The notes beneath the pieces were generated by a model. The model ran no database searches. It was not told where the DNA came from and worked only from the letters and a program-made list of their open reading frames with translations. Shown here one piece after another: positions 25,384-34,703 of a DNA stretch of 64,000 bases. Source of the stretch: JALSHZ01 sp964614535. Its GTDB lineage: Bacteria; Pseudomonadota; Gammaproteobacteria; UWMA-0217. The stretch lies in NCBI GenBank assembly GCA_964614535.1, contig CAZTOZ010000039.1, positions 33,228 through 97,227 on the forward strand, written 5' to 3'. The position numbers and the translations under genes are program-made. The first letter of the stretch is position 1. Every line of letters starts with the position of its first letter.

Positions 25384-26784
25384 TCAGGGGGAGTAGAAAC
25401 GCGCCGGAATGACGGCCACGTCCTTGCCCTGATCGTCGTCGTGAACGACGAACTCGAAGTCATCGACTTTCTTGTCGTTGCCACTCCTGTCCGGACGCTT
25501 GACCTTGACCATCAGGCGCAGCGTCTTCAGCGGCTTGAGTGCCACATGGTCGAAACCACCGGTATCGAGCGTGGCGTCGTCCAGCCCCCGCATGGTGATG
25601 GCATAGTGGCGTGCCTCGGTGGTCTGGTTGGCCAGCTTGATCTCGTAGCTGTTGAGAATGCTGCCATCCGACAGCACCACATAGAGCGGCTGGCGGGTCT
25701 GGGTGATCGCGGTTTCGAGCTCGGCCTTGTGGGAAATGCTCCAGACCAGCACCGCAGTCACCGCAATGATCGACAACGCATAGCCCACCGACTTGAGCTT
25801 GAAGATCTTGACCTTGCCACCCTCGTCTTCCGTCTCGGAGCTGTAACGGATCAGGCCGCGCTCCCACCCCAGGCTGTCCATGATGTTGTTGCAGGCATCG
25901 ATACAGAGTCCGCAGTGAATGCAGGAGATCTGCAGACCATTGCGAATGTCGATCCCGGTGGGACAAACCTGTACGCAATAGCCACAGTCGATACAGTCAC
26001 CGATACCGGCTTCATGACGCTCATCGGCCGTTTTCAGGCCCTTTTTCATCTTTGCGCGCCCCTTGACACCCTCGCCCCGCCGGGTGTCGTAGGCCACCAG
26101 CTTGGTGTCCTTGTCGAACATCGCCGCCTGGAAACGCGAGTAGGGGCACATATGGGTACAGACCTGCTCCCGGGCGAGCCCCGCCATTGTGAAGGTGGTG
26201 AACGTCAACACGATGACGGTGATGTACATCGCGCTTGGCGCGTCACCGGTGAAGAAACGTCGCAACAGGTCGGTGGCATCCCCCCAGTAGAGGGTGAAGG
26301 TGATCGCCGTCCAGAACGCCACCAAGAACCAGAGCAGCCAGGTCAGGCCGATCTTGCGGATCTTCTCGGCGTTCCAGGCTTGGCGCGCCAGCCGGATACG
26401 CGCCGGCCGCTCGCCCTGAACCCAGTGCTCGATCTTGAAGAATAGGTCGCTCCAGAGCGTCTGGAAACAGAAATAGCCGCAAAAGACGCGCCCGGCGACC
26501 CCGGTCACGAAAAAGAGCAGCAGCGCCGCGATCATCAGCAACCCGGCCAGCCAGAAGATCTGCTGCGGCTGGACGACGAGGCCGAAGAAGTAGAACTTGC
26601 GGCCGACGATATCGAACAGCACCGCACGATCGGGGCCAACGGCCCGCTCCCACGGCAACCACGGCAATCCGTAGTACACCAGATAGGCGATGACCAGAAT
26701 GGTGTTTTTGAAACGCCGGAAGTTGCCCTTGACGGAACGGGGATAGATGGGGACACGCGTCGTCGACGCGCTCTGTGTGTTCAT
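25384..26784 (-). CDS. ccoG: cbb3 oxidase accessory ferredoxin-like protein CcoG
   Basis: 466 residues from the ATG at 26784. Several membrane helices, with NQV-like cysteine sets in the centre: CGYCVQVCPTGIDIRNG and CIHCGLCIDACNNIM, two 4Fe-4S binding motifs. The FixG C-terminal Ig-like domain starts at about residue 355. Studied CcoG proteins reduce Cu(II) for delivery to the cbb3 oxidase. It lies 90 bp downstream of ccoP and starts the accessory half of the locus. Confidence 0.95.
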   Translation of the reverse strand: MNTQSASTTRVPIYPRSVKGNFRRFKNTILVIAYLVYYGLPWLPWERAVGPDRAVLFDIVGRKFYFFGLVVQPQQIFWLAGLLMIAALLLFFVTGVAGRVFCGYFCFQTLWSDLFFKIEHWVQGERPARIRLARQAWNAEKIRKIGLTWLLWFLVAFWTAITFTLYWGDATDLLRRFFTGDAPSAMYITVIVLTFTTFTMAGLAREQVCTHMCPYSRFQAAMFDKDTKLVAYDTRRGEGVKGRAKMKKGLKTADERHEAGIGDCIDCGYCVQVCPTGIDIRNGLQISCIHCGLCIDACNNIMDSLGWERGLIRYSSETEDEGGKVKIFKLKSVGYALSIIAVTAVLVWSISHKAELETAITQTRQPLYVVLSDGSILNSYEIKLANQTTEARHYAITMRGLDDATLDTGGFDHVALKPLKTLRLMVKVKRPDRSGNDKKVDDFEFVVHDDDQGKDVAVIPARFYSP

Positions 26785-26874
26785 CGCATGAAAACCGGGA
26801 CGCTTACCGAGGTGCGGGCAAGAATAGTGTGGCCGACCAGAAAAGTCGACCACGAAACAGCGGTGGCGAGCCGC

Positions 26875-27807
26875 CTACTGGCCGCCACCGAGCTGATGGA
26901 TATAGACCGTCAGCAACTTGATCGTGTCGTCGGAAAGACGCCCCTTCCAGGCCGGCATCTCACGACTGACGCCGTCGACGATCACCTTTTCGACCTCGGC
27001 CAGTTTCTCCTCGTAGGTCGCGGCGCCCGGCACGTTGGCGATCGTCCACACCTTGTCGGTGAGGTTGGCGGAGCCCTGCGATTTCATGCCCTTGCCGTCT
27101 TTTCCGTGACAGTAGTAACAACCGCCCTCTTCGCCGTTGAAGATGCGCTTGCCCTCCTCCACCTTGGCCTTGTCCTCACCGCCAATGCCGGAGAGCGAAA
27201 GCACGTAGGCCGCCACCGACTCCAGTTTCTCTTTCGGGAAGACGCCGGCGAACGACGGCATATAGCCATTGCGGCCATTCTTGATGGTGTGCTCGATCTC
27301 CTCGATGGTCCCGCCCCAAAGCCAATCGTCGTCACGCAGGTTGGGATAGAGCCCGATCACGCCATTGGCGCCCTTACCATGACAGGGGCCACAGTTGTCG
27401 GCGAACAGCACCTTTGCCATCGAATTGACGAATGCCATCTTGTCGGGATCCTGCATGATCTCGGCATGGCTGCTCTGGGAGATCTTCTCCAGATACTCCT
27501 TCTGCTTGACCGCTTGCTCGCCGGTCTGCATCTCCTTGAGGAACAGGGCTCGCATGTTCCAGTGGGTGGTCACCTCCTCGCCCTTGCCGTTGACGAAGGT
27601 GATCTCGTTGAACATACCCTTGGTGAAACTCTTGCCGATGGGCCAGGTCGGATAGAGCAGCCAGTAGATCAGCGCAAAGATGATGGTGCCGTAGAACGCC
27701 CAGGTCCACCATGCCGGCACCGGATTGTTGTACTCCTGCAGGTCACCATCCCAGACGTGCCCGGTGGTTTCAGGTCCCTTGCTGCTGCGGTTATCGGCAT
27801 TGCTCAT
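26875..27807 (-). CDS. ccoP: cbb3 cytochrome c oxidase subunit III (diheme)
   Basis: 310 residues. The N-terminal FixP helix region has WWTWAFYGTIIFALIYWLLYP; two c-type haem sites follow: CGPCH (about residue 137) and CYYCH (about 233), each in a cytochrome c fold with a later Met ligand. Passes electrons to the catalytic subunit. Its ATG overlaps the ccoQ stop by four bases. The second helix seen in many CcoP proteins is not obvious. Confidence 0.96.
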   Translation of the reverse strand: MSNADNRSSKGPETTGHVWDGDLQEYNNPVPAWWTWAFYGTIIFALIYWLLYPTWPIGKSFTKGMFNEITFVNGKGEEVTTHWNMRALFLKEMQTGEQAVKQKEYLEKISQSSHAEIMQDPDKMAFVNSMAKVLFADNCGPCHGKGANGVIGLYPNLRDDDWLWGGTIEEIEHTIKNGRNGYMPSFAGVFPKEKLESVAAYVLSLSGIGGEDKAKVEEGKRIFNGEEGGCYYCHGKDGKGMKSQGSANLTDKVWTIANVPGAATYEEKLAEVEKVIVDGVSREMPAWKGRLSDDTIKLLTVYIHQLGGGQ

Positions 27808-28010
27808 TTTACATTACCCTTATCGTCTTTCATTTCAGGCTCGTCGTCATCCTGAAACGGTATGTATTTGTAGGATTCAAGGCGTCTGGCTCTCTCCCCG
27901 TTCGTGAACACATACAGAACGATGCCGATGAACAACGGAAAGAAAATCAGCAACGCAACGACCTTGCTGTTCGAGAGTTGCGTAATCCAGTGCCAGAAAT
28001 CAGCCAGCAT
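27804..28010 (-). CDS. ccoQ: cbb3 oxidase small subunit CcoQ
   Basis: 68 residues, one membrane helix (KVVALLIFFPLFIGIVLYVF) and a charged tail with the CcoQ-typical RARRLESYKYIPFQDDD. Stabilises the complex, mainly the CcoP interaction. Seventeen bases after ccoO and overlapping ccoP by four. Confidence 0.93.
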   Translation of the reverse strand: MLADFWHWITQLSNSKVVALLIFFPLFIGIVLYVFTNGERARRLESYKYIPFQDDDEPEMKDDKGNVK

Positions 28011-28027
28011 CGGCCATCTCCGCCGAC

Positions 28028-28765
28028 CTAGCGAAACTCGACAAAGTAACCCTCGTCGTATTTGTTGAAGTCGACCAGCGTACCCAGCATCTGCAGATAG
28101 GCCACCAGCGCATCCATCTCCGTCAACTTGTTGGGGTCGCCGTCGAAGTTACCCGCTTTCGCTTCGGCCAGCAGATTCTCCTCGGCCCGATTGATGTCGA
28201 GGTAGTTGGCCACCTCCTCACCGAACTTTTCGACGTTGGCGTCATACTCCTCCTTGGTCAGAGAATAGGGCACGCCCACCTTCTTCAACGCCCGCATGCG
28301 ATCGGCGACATCGGCATACTGCAAGCGGTTCTCCAGCAACCACGGGTAGTTGGGCATGATCGACTCCGGCACGACGCTGCGCGGCGCAATCAGGTGCTGG
28401 ACATGCCACTCGTTGGAGTACTTGCCGCCCACACGGGCCAGATCGGGACCGGTACGTTTGGAGCCCCACTGGAAGGGATGGTCGTACTGCGATTCGGCCG
28501 CCAGCGAGTAGTGGCCATAGCGCAACGCCTCGTCACGGAACGGGCGAATCATCTGTGAATGACAGAGGAAACAACCCTCACGCTGGTAGATGTCGCGGCC
28601 GCGAAGCTCCAGCGGCGTGTAGGGACGGACACCCTCGACCTTCTCCACCGTCTCGTTGATATGGAACAGCGGGACGATCTCGACCAGCCCCCCGACACCC
28701 ATGGCCACGAGCGACAGGACGATCAGCAGGCCCGAATTGGTTTCGATGGTTTCGTGCTTGAACAT
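28028..28765 (-). CDS. ccoO: cbb3 cytochrome c oxidase subunit II (monohaem)
   Basis: 245 residues. An N-terminal membrane helix (about residues 12-35) is followed by YTPLELRGRDIYQREGCFLCHSQMIRPF, the single c-haem site and the CcoO signature. RTGPDLARVGGKYSNEWHVQHL continues the cytochrome domain and SIMPNYPWL has the distal Met. Fifteen bases after ccoN. Confidence 0.97.
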   Translation of the reverse strand: MFKHETIETNSGLLIVLSLVAMGVGGLVEIVPLFHINETVEKVEGVRPYTPLELRGRDIYQREGCFLCHSQMIRPFRDEALRYGHYSLAAESQYDHPFQWGSKRTGPDLARVGGKYSNEWHVQHLIAPRSVVPESIMPNYPWLLENRLQYADVADRMRALKKVGVPYSLTKEEYDANVEKFGEEVANYLDINRAEENLLAEAKAGNFDGDPNKLTEMDALVAYLQMLGTLVDFNKYDEGYFVEFR

Positions 28766-28780
28766 TGTCTCGGCCTCCCC

Positions 28781-30235
28781 TTATGCCTGCGCCAGCTTGG
28801 CTGCTTCGGCAGCCTTGACCTCCGCCTCCTCGCGCTTGGCGAGGGCGATGGTCTTGTAGATGTTGTACACCATGATCAGCATGCCGGTGAGGAAGATACC
28901 GCCACCGAGCGCCCGCGTTGCCAGCGGCCAGTGCATGAAAGCCACCGACTCGACGAAGGTATAGGCGAGGTTGCCATAATCGTCGAAGGCCCGGAGCATC
29001 AGACCCTGGCCGATACCCGACACCCACATCGCCACGATATAGAGCACGATGCCGATGGTCGCCAGGAAGAAATGGATATAGACCAAACGCTGGCTGTAGA
29101 GCTTCGTGTTGTAGAGCTTGGGAATCATGTGGTACATCGAACCGAACGAGATCATCGCCACCCAGCCCAACGCGCCGGAGTGTACGTGCCCCACCGTCCA
29201 GTCGGTGTAATGCGACAGCGCGTTGACGCTCTTGAGCGACATCATCGGCCCCTCGAACGTGGACATGCCGTAGAAAGACAGCGCCGTGATCATGAACAGC
29301 ATGATCGGGTCGCTGCGCAGTTTGTCCCAGGCACCGGAGAGAGTCATGACCCCGTTGATCATCCCACCCCAGGAAGGCATCAGCAGCACGATCGAGAAAG
29401 TCGCCGCCAGCGACGACGTCCAGTCGGGAATGGCCGTCCAGTGCAGGTGGTGGGTACCCACCCACATATAGAGGAAGACCAAGGCCCAGAAGTGGACGAT
29501 CGACAGGCGATAGGAATAGATCGGCCGCCCCGCCTGCTTAGGCACGAAGTAGTACATCATCCCGAGAAAGGCCGCCGTGAGGAAGAAGCCCACCGCATTG
29601 TGGCCGTACCACCACTGGGTCATCGCATCCTGGGCCCCGGAAAACAGGCTGTAGGACTTCATCCCCGTCAGGCTGACCGGCATCGCCAGATTGTTGAAGA
29701 TGTGCAGCAGGGCGGTGGCCAGGATGAACCCCATGTAGAACCAGTTGGCCACATAGATATGCGGCTGGGAACGACGACGCAGGGTCTCGGCGAACAACCA
29801 GAAATAGGTGACCCAGACGACGGTGATCAGGATGTCGATCGGCCACTCGGGCTCGGCATATTCACGCCCCTGACTGTAGCCGAGCATATAGCTGATGCCA
29901 CCGAGCAGAATGGCGATATTCCAGCCCCAGAAGGTGAAATTGGCCGCTGCATCGCTGGGCAGACGCGCCTGACAGGTCCGCTGCACGACATAATAGGAGG
30001 TGGCGAACAGTGCGTTGCCGCCAAAGCCGAAGATCACCCCGGAAGTGTGAACCGGCCGCAAGCGCCCGAAAGTGATGTATTCGATATCGAAATTGAGAAA
30101 AGGCCAAGCCAGCTCGGAAGCGATGTAGACGCCCGCCCCCATCCCCGCGACGGCCCAAAACAGGGCAGCAATCGCAAATTTCTTGACGATCTCGTAGTTG
30201 TACTCCTGATGCACGACAGGTACAGCGCCAGCCAT
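28781..30235 (-). CDS. ccoN: cbb3 cytochrome c oxidase catalytic subunit I
   Basis: 484 residues from the ATG at 30235, chosen because GGGAGAGG lies just upstream. Twelve predicted membrane helices. RPVHTSGVIFGFGGN carries a low-spin haem His, GHNAVGFFLTAAFLG and WVGTHHLHWTAIPDW carry CuB ligands, and DWTVGHVHSGALGW carries the high-spin haem ligands. Reduces oxygen with high affinity, coupling to proton pumping. First gene of the locus. Confidence 0.97.
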   Translation of the reverse strand: MAGAVPVVHQEYNYEIVKKFAIAALFWAVAGMGAGVYIASELAWPFLNFDIEYITFGRLRPVHTSGVIFGFGGNALFATSYYVVQRTCQARLPSDAAANFTFWGWNIAILLGGISYMLGYSQGREYAEPEWPIDILITVVWVTYFWLFAETLRRRSQPHIYVANWFYMGFILATALLHIFNNLAMPVSLTGMKSYSLFSGAQDAMTQWWYGHNAVGFFLTAAFLGMMYYFVPKQAGRPIYSYRLSIVHFWALVFLYMWVGTHHLHWTAIPDWTSSLAATFSIVLLMPSWGGMINGVMTLSGAWDKLRSDPIMLFMITALSFYGMSTFEGPMMSLKSVNALSHYTDWTVGHVHSGALGWVAMISFGSMYHMIPKLYNTKLYSQRLVYIHFFLATIGIVLYIVAMWVSGIGQGLMLRAFDDYGNLAYTFVESVAFMHWPLATRALGGGIFLTGMLIMVYNIYKTIALAKREEAEVKAAEAAKLAQA

Positions 30236-30322
30236 TATGCCTCTCCCAAATGTGATTTCAGCCTGACTCCGGGGCAACCGGGGCGCGAGCCCAGGCCATC
30301 CAAATAGAACAAAAGTCGCGTG

Positions 30323-30350
30323 AGGATACAGAAAGAGTGCGAAAAATCAA
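30323..30350 (-). promoter_or_regulatory. Candidate promoter of the ccoNOQP operon
   Basis: Reading the minus strand: TTGATT (30350-30345), a 16-bp spacer and TATCCT (30328-30323), about 87 bp upstream of the ccoN start. I looked for a full FNR/ANR site (TTGAT-N4-ATCAA) in the region and saw only the left half, coinciding with this -35. Confidence 0.4.
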
Positions 30351-30432
30351 TAATAACCAAGCGTTACAGTCAGGAAAACCGGGGCTCGACGAGCTCGGCC
30401 CTGGAACAACAATTCAACGACTTTTCAGACAC

Positions 30433-31311
30433 TTACTCCTGCCGACAACCAACACCCCCAGCAACACCCACAGGGAAAAATTCTTCCACCCGGGAAGGGG
30501 GTGGCGCTTCCGGGACCCAGGCATGCCCATAGACCACTTCGTAGGTCGCCGGCAGCCGGCCCGCGCCATCTCGGAACCGCTCATAGGCACGACAGAGTCG
30601 CTCGTGGCCGCGCCGGCCGTGCAGCCCGCGGCGCCGCGTGGCCGCCGCGTTGACGGCGCCAATGGCCTTCAGATCCCGCATCAGCGACAGCACGTCGTCA
30701 TAGGTCAGCGTGATCATCTCCATGTCCATGACCGGCCCGGAGAAACCGCTCGCCAGCAACGCATCCCCCACATCGTGCATGTCGATGAACTCGTGCACGT
30801 GCGGCTGCCCATCGACCTCCGCCCAGGCGGCACGCAGCTCTTTCAACGTATCCGGGCCAAAGGTGGAGAACATCAGCAAGCCGTCGGGCGCCATCACCCG
30901 CCGCATCTCCGCCAAATACGGCTCGATCGGCATACACCACTGCAACATGAGATTGGAGACGAGCAGATCGAAAGCGCGGTCGGCAAAGGGCAGCGCCATC
31001 GCATCGGCGCAGACCGGCCGGGGGCGGCGCCGCCACCGCCCCCGGCGTTGGGCATGGCGCAACATCGCCGGCGCAAAATCGACGGCGACCACATCGGCCC
31101 GGCGGTACCGTTCGAGCAACAGAGCGGCCAGATGCCCCGTGCCAGCCCCGAGATCGAGAATCCGCTTCGGCTCGAGGCGAACCCAGCCCAGCCGATCCAT
31201 CAGCCGCCGCCCCACCTCCCGCTGCAACACGGCCGCCTCGTCGTAGCGATCGGCCGCGGCATCGAAAGCGCGCCGGGCGCGACGCCGGTCGATGCGGAAC
31301 TCAGCCGGCAT
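30433..31311 (-). CDS. bioC: Malonyl-ACP O-methyltransferase BioC
   Basis: 292 residues. SAM-binding motif I is DLGAGTGHLAALLL at about residues 53-66, with VDFAPAMLRHA and FDLLVSNLMLQWC as motifs II and III; FDAAADRYDEAAVLQREVG at the N-terminus is the BioC signature. Methylates malonyl-ACP so that the fatty acid pathway can build the pimeloyl chain of biotin. It overlaps bioH by 11 bp. bioB, bioF and bioD are not in the window. Confidence 0.93.
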   Translation of the reverse strand: MPAEFRIDRRRARRAFDAAADRYDEAAVLQREVGRRLMDRLGWVRLEPKRILDLGAGTGHLAALLLERYRRADVVAVDFAPAMLRHAQRRGRWRRRPRPVCADAMALPFADRAFDLLVSNLMLQWCMPIEPYLAEMRRVMAPDGLLMFSTFGPDTLKELRAAWAEVDGQPHVHEFIDMHDVGDALLASGFSGPVMDMEMITLTYDDVLSLMRDLKAIGAVNAAATRRRGLHGRRGHERLCRAYERFRDGAGRLPATYEVVYGHAWVPEAPPPSRVEEFFPVGVAGGVGCRQE

Positions 31312-32080
31312 GACGCTCGAGAAACGGCTGCAACACCGCCAGAAAGGCTTCGGGGTGGGTCAGAAACGGGGCATGTCCCGCCGCGTCGAGCAGGACCGTC
31401 TCGGCCCGGGGCGCCAGCGCCGATATGGCTTCGCGCGCGGCAACCGGCACCAACTTGTCCCGGCCGCCAAATATCATTTGCACTGGCAGATCCAGGGTGC
31501 TGGCCAGCTCGCGGTTGTCGATGGCGCGCAACAGATCGAGCCCAGGCAACAGCGCGCCGGCAGAGGGTGGCGCAGCGGCGATCTCATCCCGCAACCGACG
31601 CGACAATGCCGCAGCAGCCTCGGTCCGCACCCCCAGAAACTGCAGCGCAACGAACCGCTGCAAGGTCTTGACTGGGTCCTCGACGATCCCCTCGACCACG
31701 TCGTCGAAAAGCACTGGCGACACCGCTTCCGGCCAGCCGTCGGTGGCGACGAAACGAAGATTGCTCGCCACGGTGGCCACCCCTTCCACCCGCCCCGCAT
31801 CCGCGGCTGCCGCCGCCAGCGCCAGCATGCCGCCGAGCGACCACCCGACCCAGACGGCCCGCGCCGGCGTAACCGCGAACAGCATCTCGAGCCAACGCGA
31901 CAGTTCGCTGCCGGGTGGCACCGGGCTACGGCCATGCCCCGGCAGATCGACGACGGTCAACCGATACCGCCCCGCCAGCCGTTGGACGATCGACGACCAT
32001 ACCCGGCCGCTCATCCCCCAGCCATGCAGCAACACCACATCGGCACCATCCCCTTCAACCACAACGTGCAAGCGGCCCAT
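31301..32080 (-). CDS. bioH: Pimeloyl-ACP methyl ester carboxylesterase BioH
   Basis: 259 residues, alpha/beta hydrolase. LLHGWGMSGRVW at about residues 17-28 is the oxyanion block, GWSLGGMLAL holds the nucleophile Ser (about 80), FGGRDKLVP the Asp and AGHAPFLTHPEAF the His. Removes the methyl group to end pimeloyl chain synthesis, closing the pathway opened by BioC. Divergent from plsY, 56 bp between starts. Confidence 0.92.
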   Translation of the reverse strand: MGRLHVVVEGDGADVVLLHGWGMSGRVWSSIVQRLAGRYRLTVVDLPGHGRSPVPPGSELSRWLEMLFAVTPARAVWVGWSLGGMLALAAAAADAGRVEGVATVASNLRFVATDGWPEAVSPVLFDDVVEGIVEDPVKTLQRFVALQFLGVRTEAAAALSRRLRDEIAAAPPSAGALLPGLDLLRAIDNRELASTLDLPVQMIFGGRDKLVPVAAREAISALAPRAETVLLDAAGHAPFLTHPEAFLAVLQPFLERHAG

Positions 32081-32136
32081 CGCCAGCCTCGAATAAGCTA
32101 GAATCGGGTTGCCAACCTAATCAACCGGTAATAACA

Positions 32137-32709
32137 GTGCAAGCGACTTTTCTGATCCTGCTGGGTTATCTGCTCGGATCACTCTCCAGCGCCATCATCG
32201 TCAGCCGTCTGATGGGGCTACCCGATCCGCGCACCCAGGGGTCGGGAAACCCGGGCGCAACCAACGTCATGCGCACCGGGGGCAAGCGAGCCGCCGCCAT
32301 CACACTGCTGGGCGACCTGCTCAAAGGCTTGATACCGGTTCTGCTCGCCAAGGCCGTCGGCGCCAGCCCGACGATCCAGCTACTGGTGGCATTGGCGGCG
32401 TTTCTCGGCCACCTCTACCCGCTGTTCTTCGGCTTCTCCGGCGGCAAGGGGGTGGCAACGGCCGCGGGCGTGCTGCTGGCGCTGGACTGGCGGGTGGGGC
32501 TGGCGGCGCTGGCCACCTGGCTGCTGATGTTCAGACTGAAGCGGATTTCATCGCTGTCGGCGTTGACCGCCACCGCATTGACACCGCTCTATATCTGGCT
32601 CCTCACCGGCAGCGGGGTGTTCGTGCTGTTCGGAATCATCCTGGCCGCCTTGGTGTTCTGGCGTCATCGCAGCAATATCCGCAAGCTGCTGGACGGCACC
32701 GAGCACTGA
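32137..32709 (+). CDS. plsY: Acyl-phosphate glycerol-3-phosphate acyltransferase PlsY
   Basis: 190 residues from a GTG start at 32137; longer frames upstream run through the bioH-antisense region and lack PlsY similarity. The polytopic membrane protein has GYLLGSLSSAIIVSRLMG, then GSGNPGATNVMR (phosphate-binding loop), GDLLKG and HLYPLFFGFSGGKGVATAAG, all PlsY signatures. Makes lysophosphatidic acid from acyl phosphate. Neighbouring tsaD is convergent, a common gammaproteobacterial arrangement. Confidence 0.95.
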   Translation: MQATFLILLGYLLGSLSSAIIVSRLMGLPDPRTQGSGNPGATNVMRTGGKRAAAITLLGDLLKGLIPVLLAKAVGASPTIQLLVALAAFLGHLYPLFFGFSGGKGVATAAGVLLALDWRVGLAALATWLLMFRLKRISSLSALTATALTPLYIWLLTGSGVFVLFGIILAALVFWRHRSNIRKLLDGTEH

Positions 32710-32743
32710 GACCAACCCAAAACATGGGGGCTGGCGCCGCGAC

Positions 32744-33745
32744 CTAGCAAGCCGCCAGCGTCTCCAGCGACCATCTCGGCCGCACTCTGACCGCCAGCCC
32801 AAGCCTCTCCCCCGCCTCGAGCCGCCGCATCCCGGCATAGGCGATCATGGCACCATTGTCGGTACAGAAGGCCGGGCGCGGGTAGTGGACCGCCGCCTCC
32901 AGCGTCAGCAGCTTCTCCCGCAGCCGCTGGTTGGCACCCACGCCACCAGCCACCACCAGGCACCGCAGCCCCGTCTGCTCCAGTGCCCGCCGAGACTTGA
33001 TATACAAGGTGTCGACCACCGCGTCTTCGAAGGCGCGGGCGATGTCGGCCTTGTCCCGCGAACCGCCATCCGTCTGCGCCAGGGTATTGAGCGCGAAGGT
33101 CTTCAACCCGCTGAAGCTGAAATCGAGTCCGGGGCGGTCGGTCATCGGACGCGGAAAGTGGAAGCGCGACGGATCGCCTTCCCGGGCCAGCCTTGCCAAC
33201 TCGGGTCCACCGGGATAGGGCAGCCCAAGCATCTTGGCGGTCTTGTCGAAGGCCTCGCCAACGGCATCGTCCAGACTCTCCCCCAACACCTCGTAGCGGC
33301 CGACACCATCGACCCGCACCAGCATCGTATGCCCGCCCGAGACCAGCAACGCGACGAACGGAAAGGCCGGGGGGTCCTCTTCCAGCATCGGCGCCAGCAG
33401 GTGCCCCTCCATGTGGTGGACCTCGATGGCGGGCACGTCCAGCGCATAGGCCATGGCGCGCCCGAACATCGCCCCCACCATCAACGCACCCACCAGCCCC
33501 GGCCCCGCCGTGTAGGCCACCGCATCGAGCGAGCGGCTGTCAAGCCCCGTCTCCGCCAGCAGCGTATCGAGCAGCGGCACCGCCTTGCGCACATGATCAC
33601 GGGAAGCCAGCTCCGGCACCACACCACCATACCGGGCATGCAGTTCGACCTGCGAATAGAGCCGATGGCCAATCAGCCCCTGCTCGTCGTCGTAGATGGC
33701 CACGCCCGTCTCGTCACAGGAGGTTTCGATACCGAGAACCTTCAC
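32744..33745 (-). CDS. tsaD: tRNA N6-adenosine threonylcarbamoyltransferase TsaD
   Basis: 333 residues from a GTG at 33745 (VKVLGIETSCDETGVAIYDD). I preferred it to the ATG at 33796 because GGAG lies seven bases upstream and the family starts right at this motif. The metal ligands are in HHMEGHLLAPM at about residue 110. FSFSGLKTFALN is conserved, and the end has CTDNGAMIAYAG. Forms t6A37 on ANN-reading tRNAs. Divergent from rpsU. Confidence 0.96.
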   Translation of the reverse strand: MKVLGIETSCDETGVAIYDDEQGLIGHRLYSQVELHARYGGVVPELASRDHVRKAVPLLDTLLAETGLDSRSLDAVAYTAGPGLVGALMVGAMFGRAMAYALDVPAIEVHHMEGHLLAPMLEEDPPAFPFVALLVSGGHTMLVRVDGVGRYEVLGESLDDAVGEAFDKTAKMLGLPYPGGPELARLAREGDPSRFHFPRPMTDRPGLDFSFSGLKTFALNTLAQTDGGSRDKADIARAFEDAVVDTLYIKSRRALEQTGLRCLVVAGGVGANQRLREKLLTLEAAVHYPRPAFCTDNGAMIAYAGMRRLEAGERLGLAVRVRPRWSLETLAAC

Positions 33746-33824
33746 CCCATTGCTCCGTTTGAACCGAAAGCACGACATTCTATCCTTCGGCGTCACCGCT
33801 CACCAACGCAGCCGGCGTTATCTT

Positions 33825-33852
33825 TTGCAATTTGGTGGCGGCTCATTATAAT
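33825..33852 (+). promoter_or_regulatory. Strong sigma-70 promoter of rpsU
   Basis: TTGCAA at 33825-33830, 16-bp spacer, perfect TATAAT at 33847-33852. Transcription would start near 33859, leaving an 88-nt leader to the rpsU ATG, which has AGGAG seven bases upstream. Confidence 0.75.
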
Positions 33853-33946
33853 TCGCGAACTTTAGCCCGGCCTGCCGGGCATCCCGGTTTCCATCGTAAC
33901 GGCCGCGCGAGTCGCCGGCGGTTACCGCATTTTTCAGGAGAATTGA

Positions 33947-34162
33947 ATGCCATCCGTGCGCATCAAAGAGAACGAACCTTTCGACATCGCCCTGCGCCGC
34001 TTCAAGCGCAGCTGCGAGAAAGCCGGCATCCTCAGCGAGGTACGCCGCCGCGAGTTCTATGAAAAGCCGACCGAAGTGCGCAAGCGCAAGAAAGCGGCCG
34101 CAATCAAGCGCAATCTGAAGCGCCTCTCGAAGGAACTCAACCGCCGTACCCGTCTCTACTGA
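33947..34162 (+). CDS. rpsU: 30S ribosomal protein S21
   Basis: 71 residues, the usual proteobacterial length. Starts MPSVRIKENEPFDIALRRFK, has CEKAGILSEVRRREFYEKPT and ends with the basic RRTRLY tail. Supports mRNA start-site recognition at the 30S platform. First gene of a three-gene run with yqeY (4-bp gap) and hemE; dnaG and rpoD, which follow in E. coli, are absent. Confidence 0.98.
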   Translation: MPSVRIKENEPFDIALRRFKRSCEKAGILSEVRRREFYEKPTEVRKRKKAAAIKRNLKRLSKELNRRTRLY

Positions 34163-34166
34163 TCCA

Positions 34167-34625
34167 ATGTCTGCCGACGGTTCCCTGAAACAGCGCATCA
34201 CCGAAGAGATGAAATCCGCGATGCGCGCCGGCGACAAGGAGCGGCTCGGCACCATTCGGCTGATCCTCGCCGCCATCAAGCAGGTGGAGGTCGATACCCG
34301 CAACGATCTCGACGACACGGCGGTAGTGGCCATTCTCGACAAGATGGTCAAGCAGCGGCGTGAGTCGATCGCTCAATACGAAAAAGCCGGACGGGAAGAA
34401 CTGGCCGCCAGGGAGCAGGCCGAGATCGAGATCATCCAGACCTACCTGCCCGAGCAGCTCGGCGAGGCGGAGATCGACGCACTGATCACCGCCGCCATCG
34501 ACGAGACGGGCGCCACCTCACTGCGCGACATGGGCAAGGTCATGGGCAAGCTCAAGCCGCAGCTGCAAGGACGCGCGGACATGGGCGCGGTCAGCGCCAT
34601 CATCAAGCAACGGCTGGGCGCCTGA
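34167..34625 (+). CDS. GatB/YqeY domain protein
   Basis: 152 residues. Starts MSADGSLKQRITEEMKSAMR, then DKERLGTIRLILAAIKQVEVD and IIQTYLPEQLGEAEIDALI, with GKVMGKLKPQLQGRADMGAVS at the end: the YqeY family, related to the tail domain of GatB amidotransferase. Alone it probably binds tRNA or a related partner, but the function is not established. Four bases after rpsU, the standard neighbour. Confidence 0.92.
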   Translation: MSADGSLKQRITEEMKSAMRAGDKERLGTIRLILAAIKQVEVDTRNDLDDTAVVAILDKMVKQRRESIAQYEKAGREELAAREQAEIEIIQTYLPEQLGEAEIDALITAAIDETGATSLRDMGKVMGKLKPQLQGRADMGAVSAIIKQRLGA

Positions 34626-34703
34626 CGTTTCCTCGTCACGCCGGCACGATTTCCTGAACAGCAACGACGCGGCCCCGCGCCGCCATCCCGGGTTGACCGA
34701 TCC

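Noticed and set aside
30236..30432. FNR/ANR box upstream of ccoN
   Set aside because: Only a TTGAT half-site is found at 30350-30346 on the minus strand; the paired ATCAA half is absent at the required distance.
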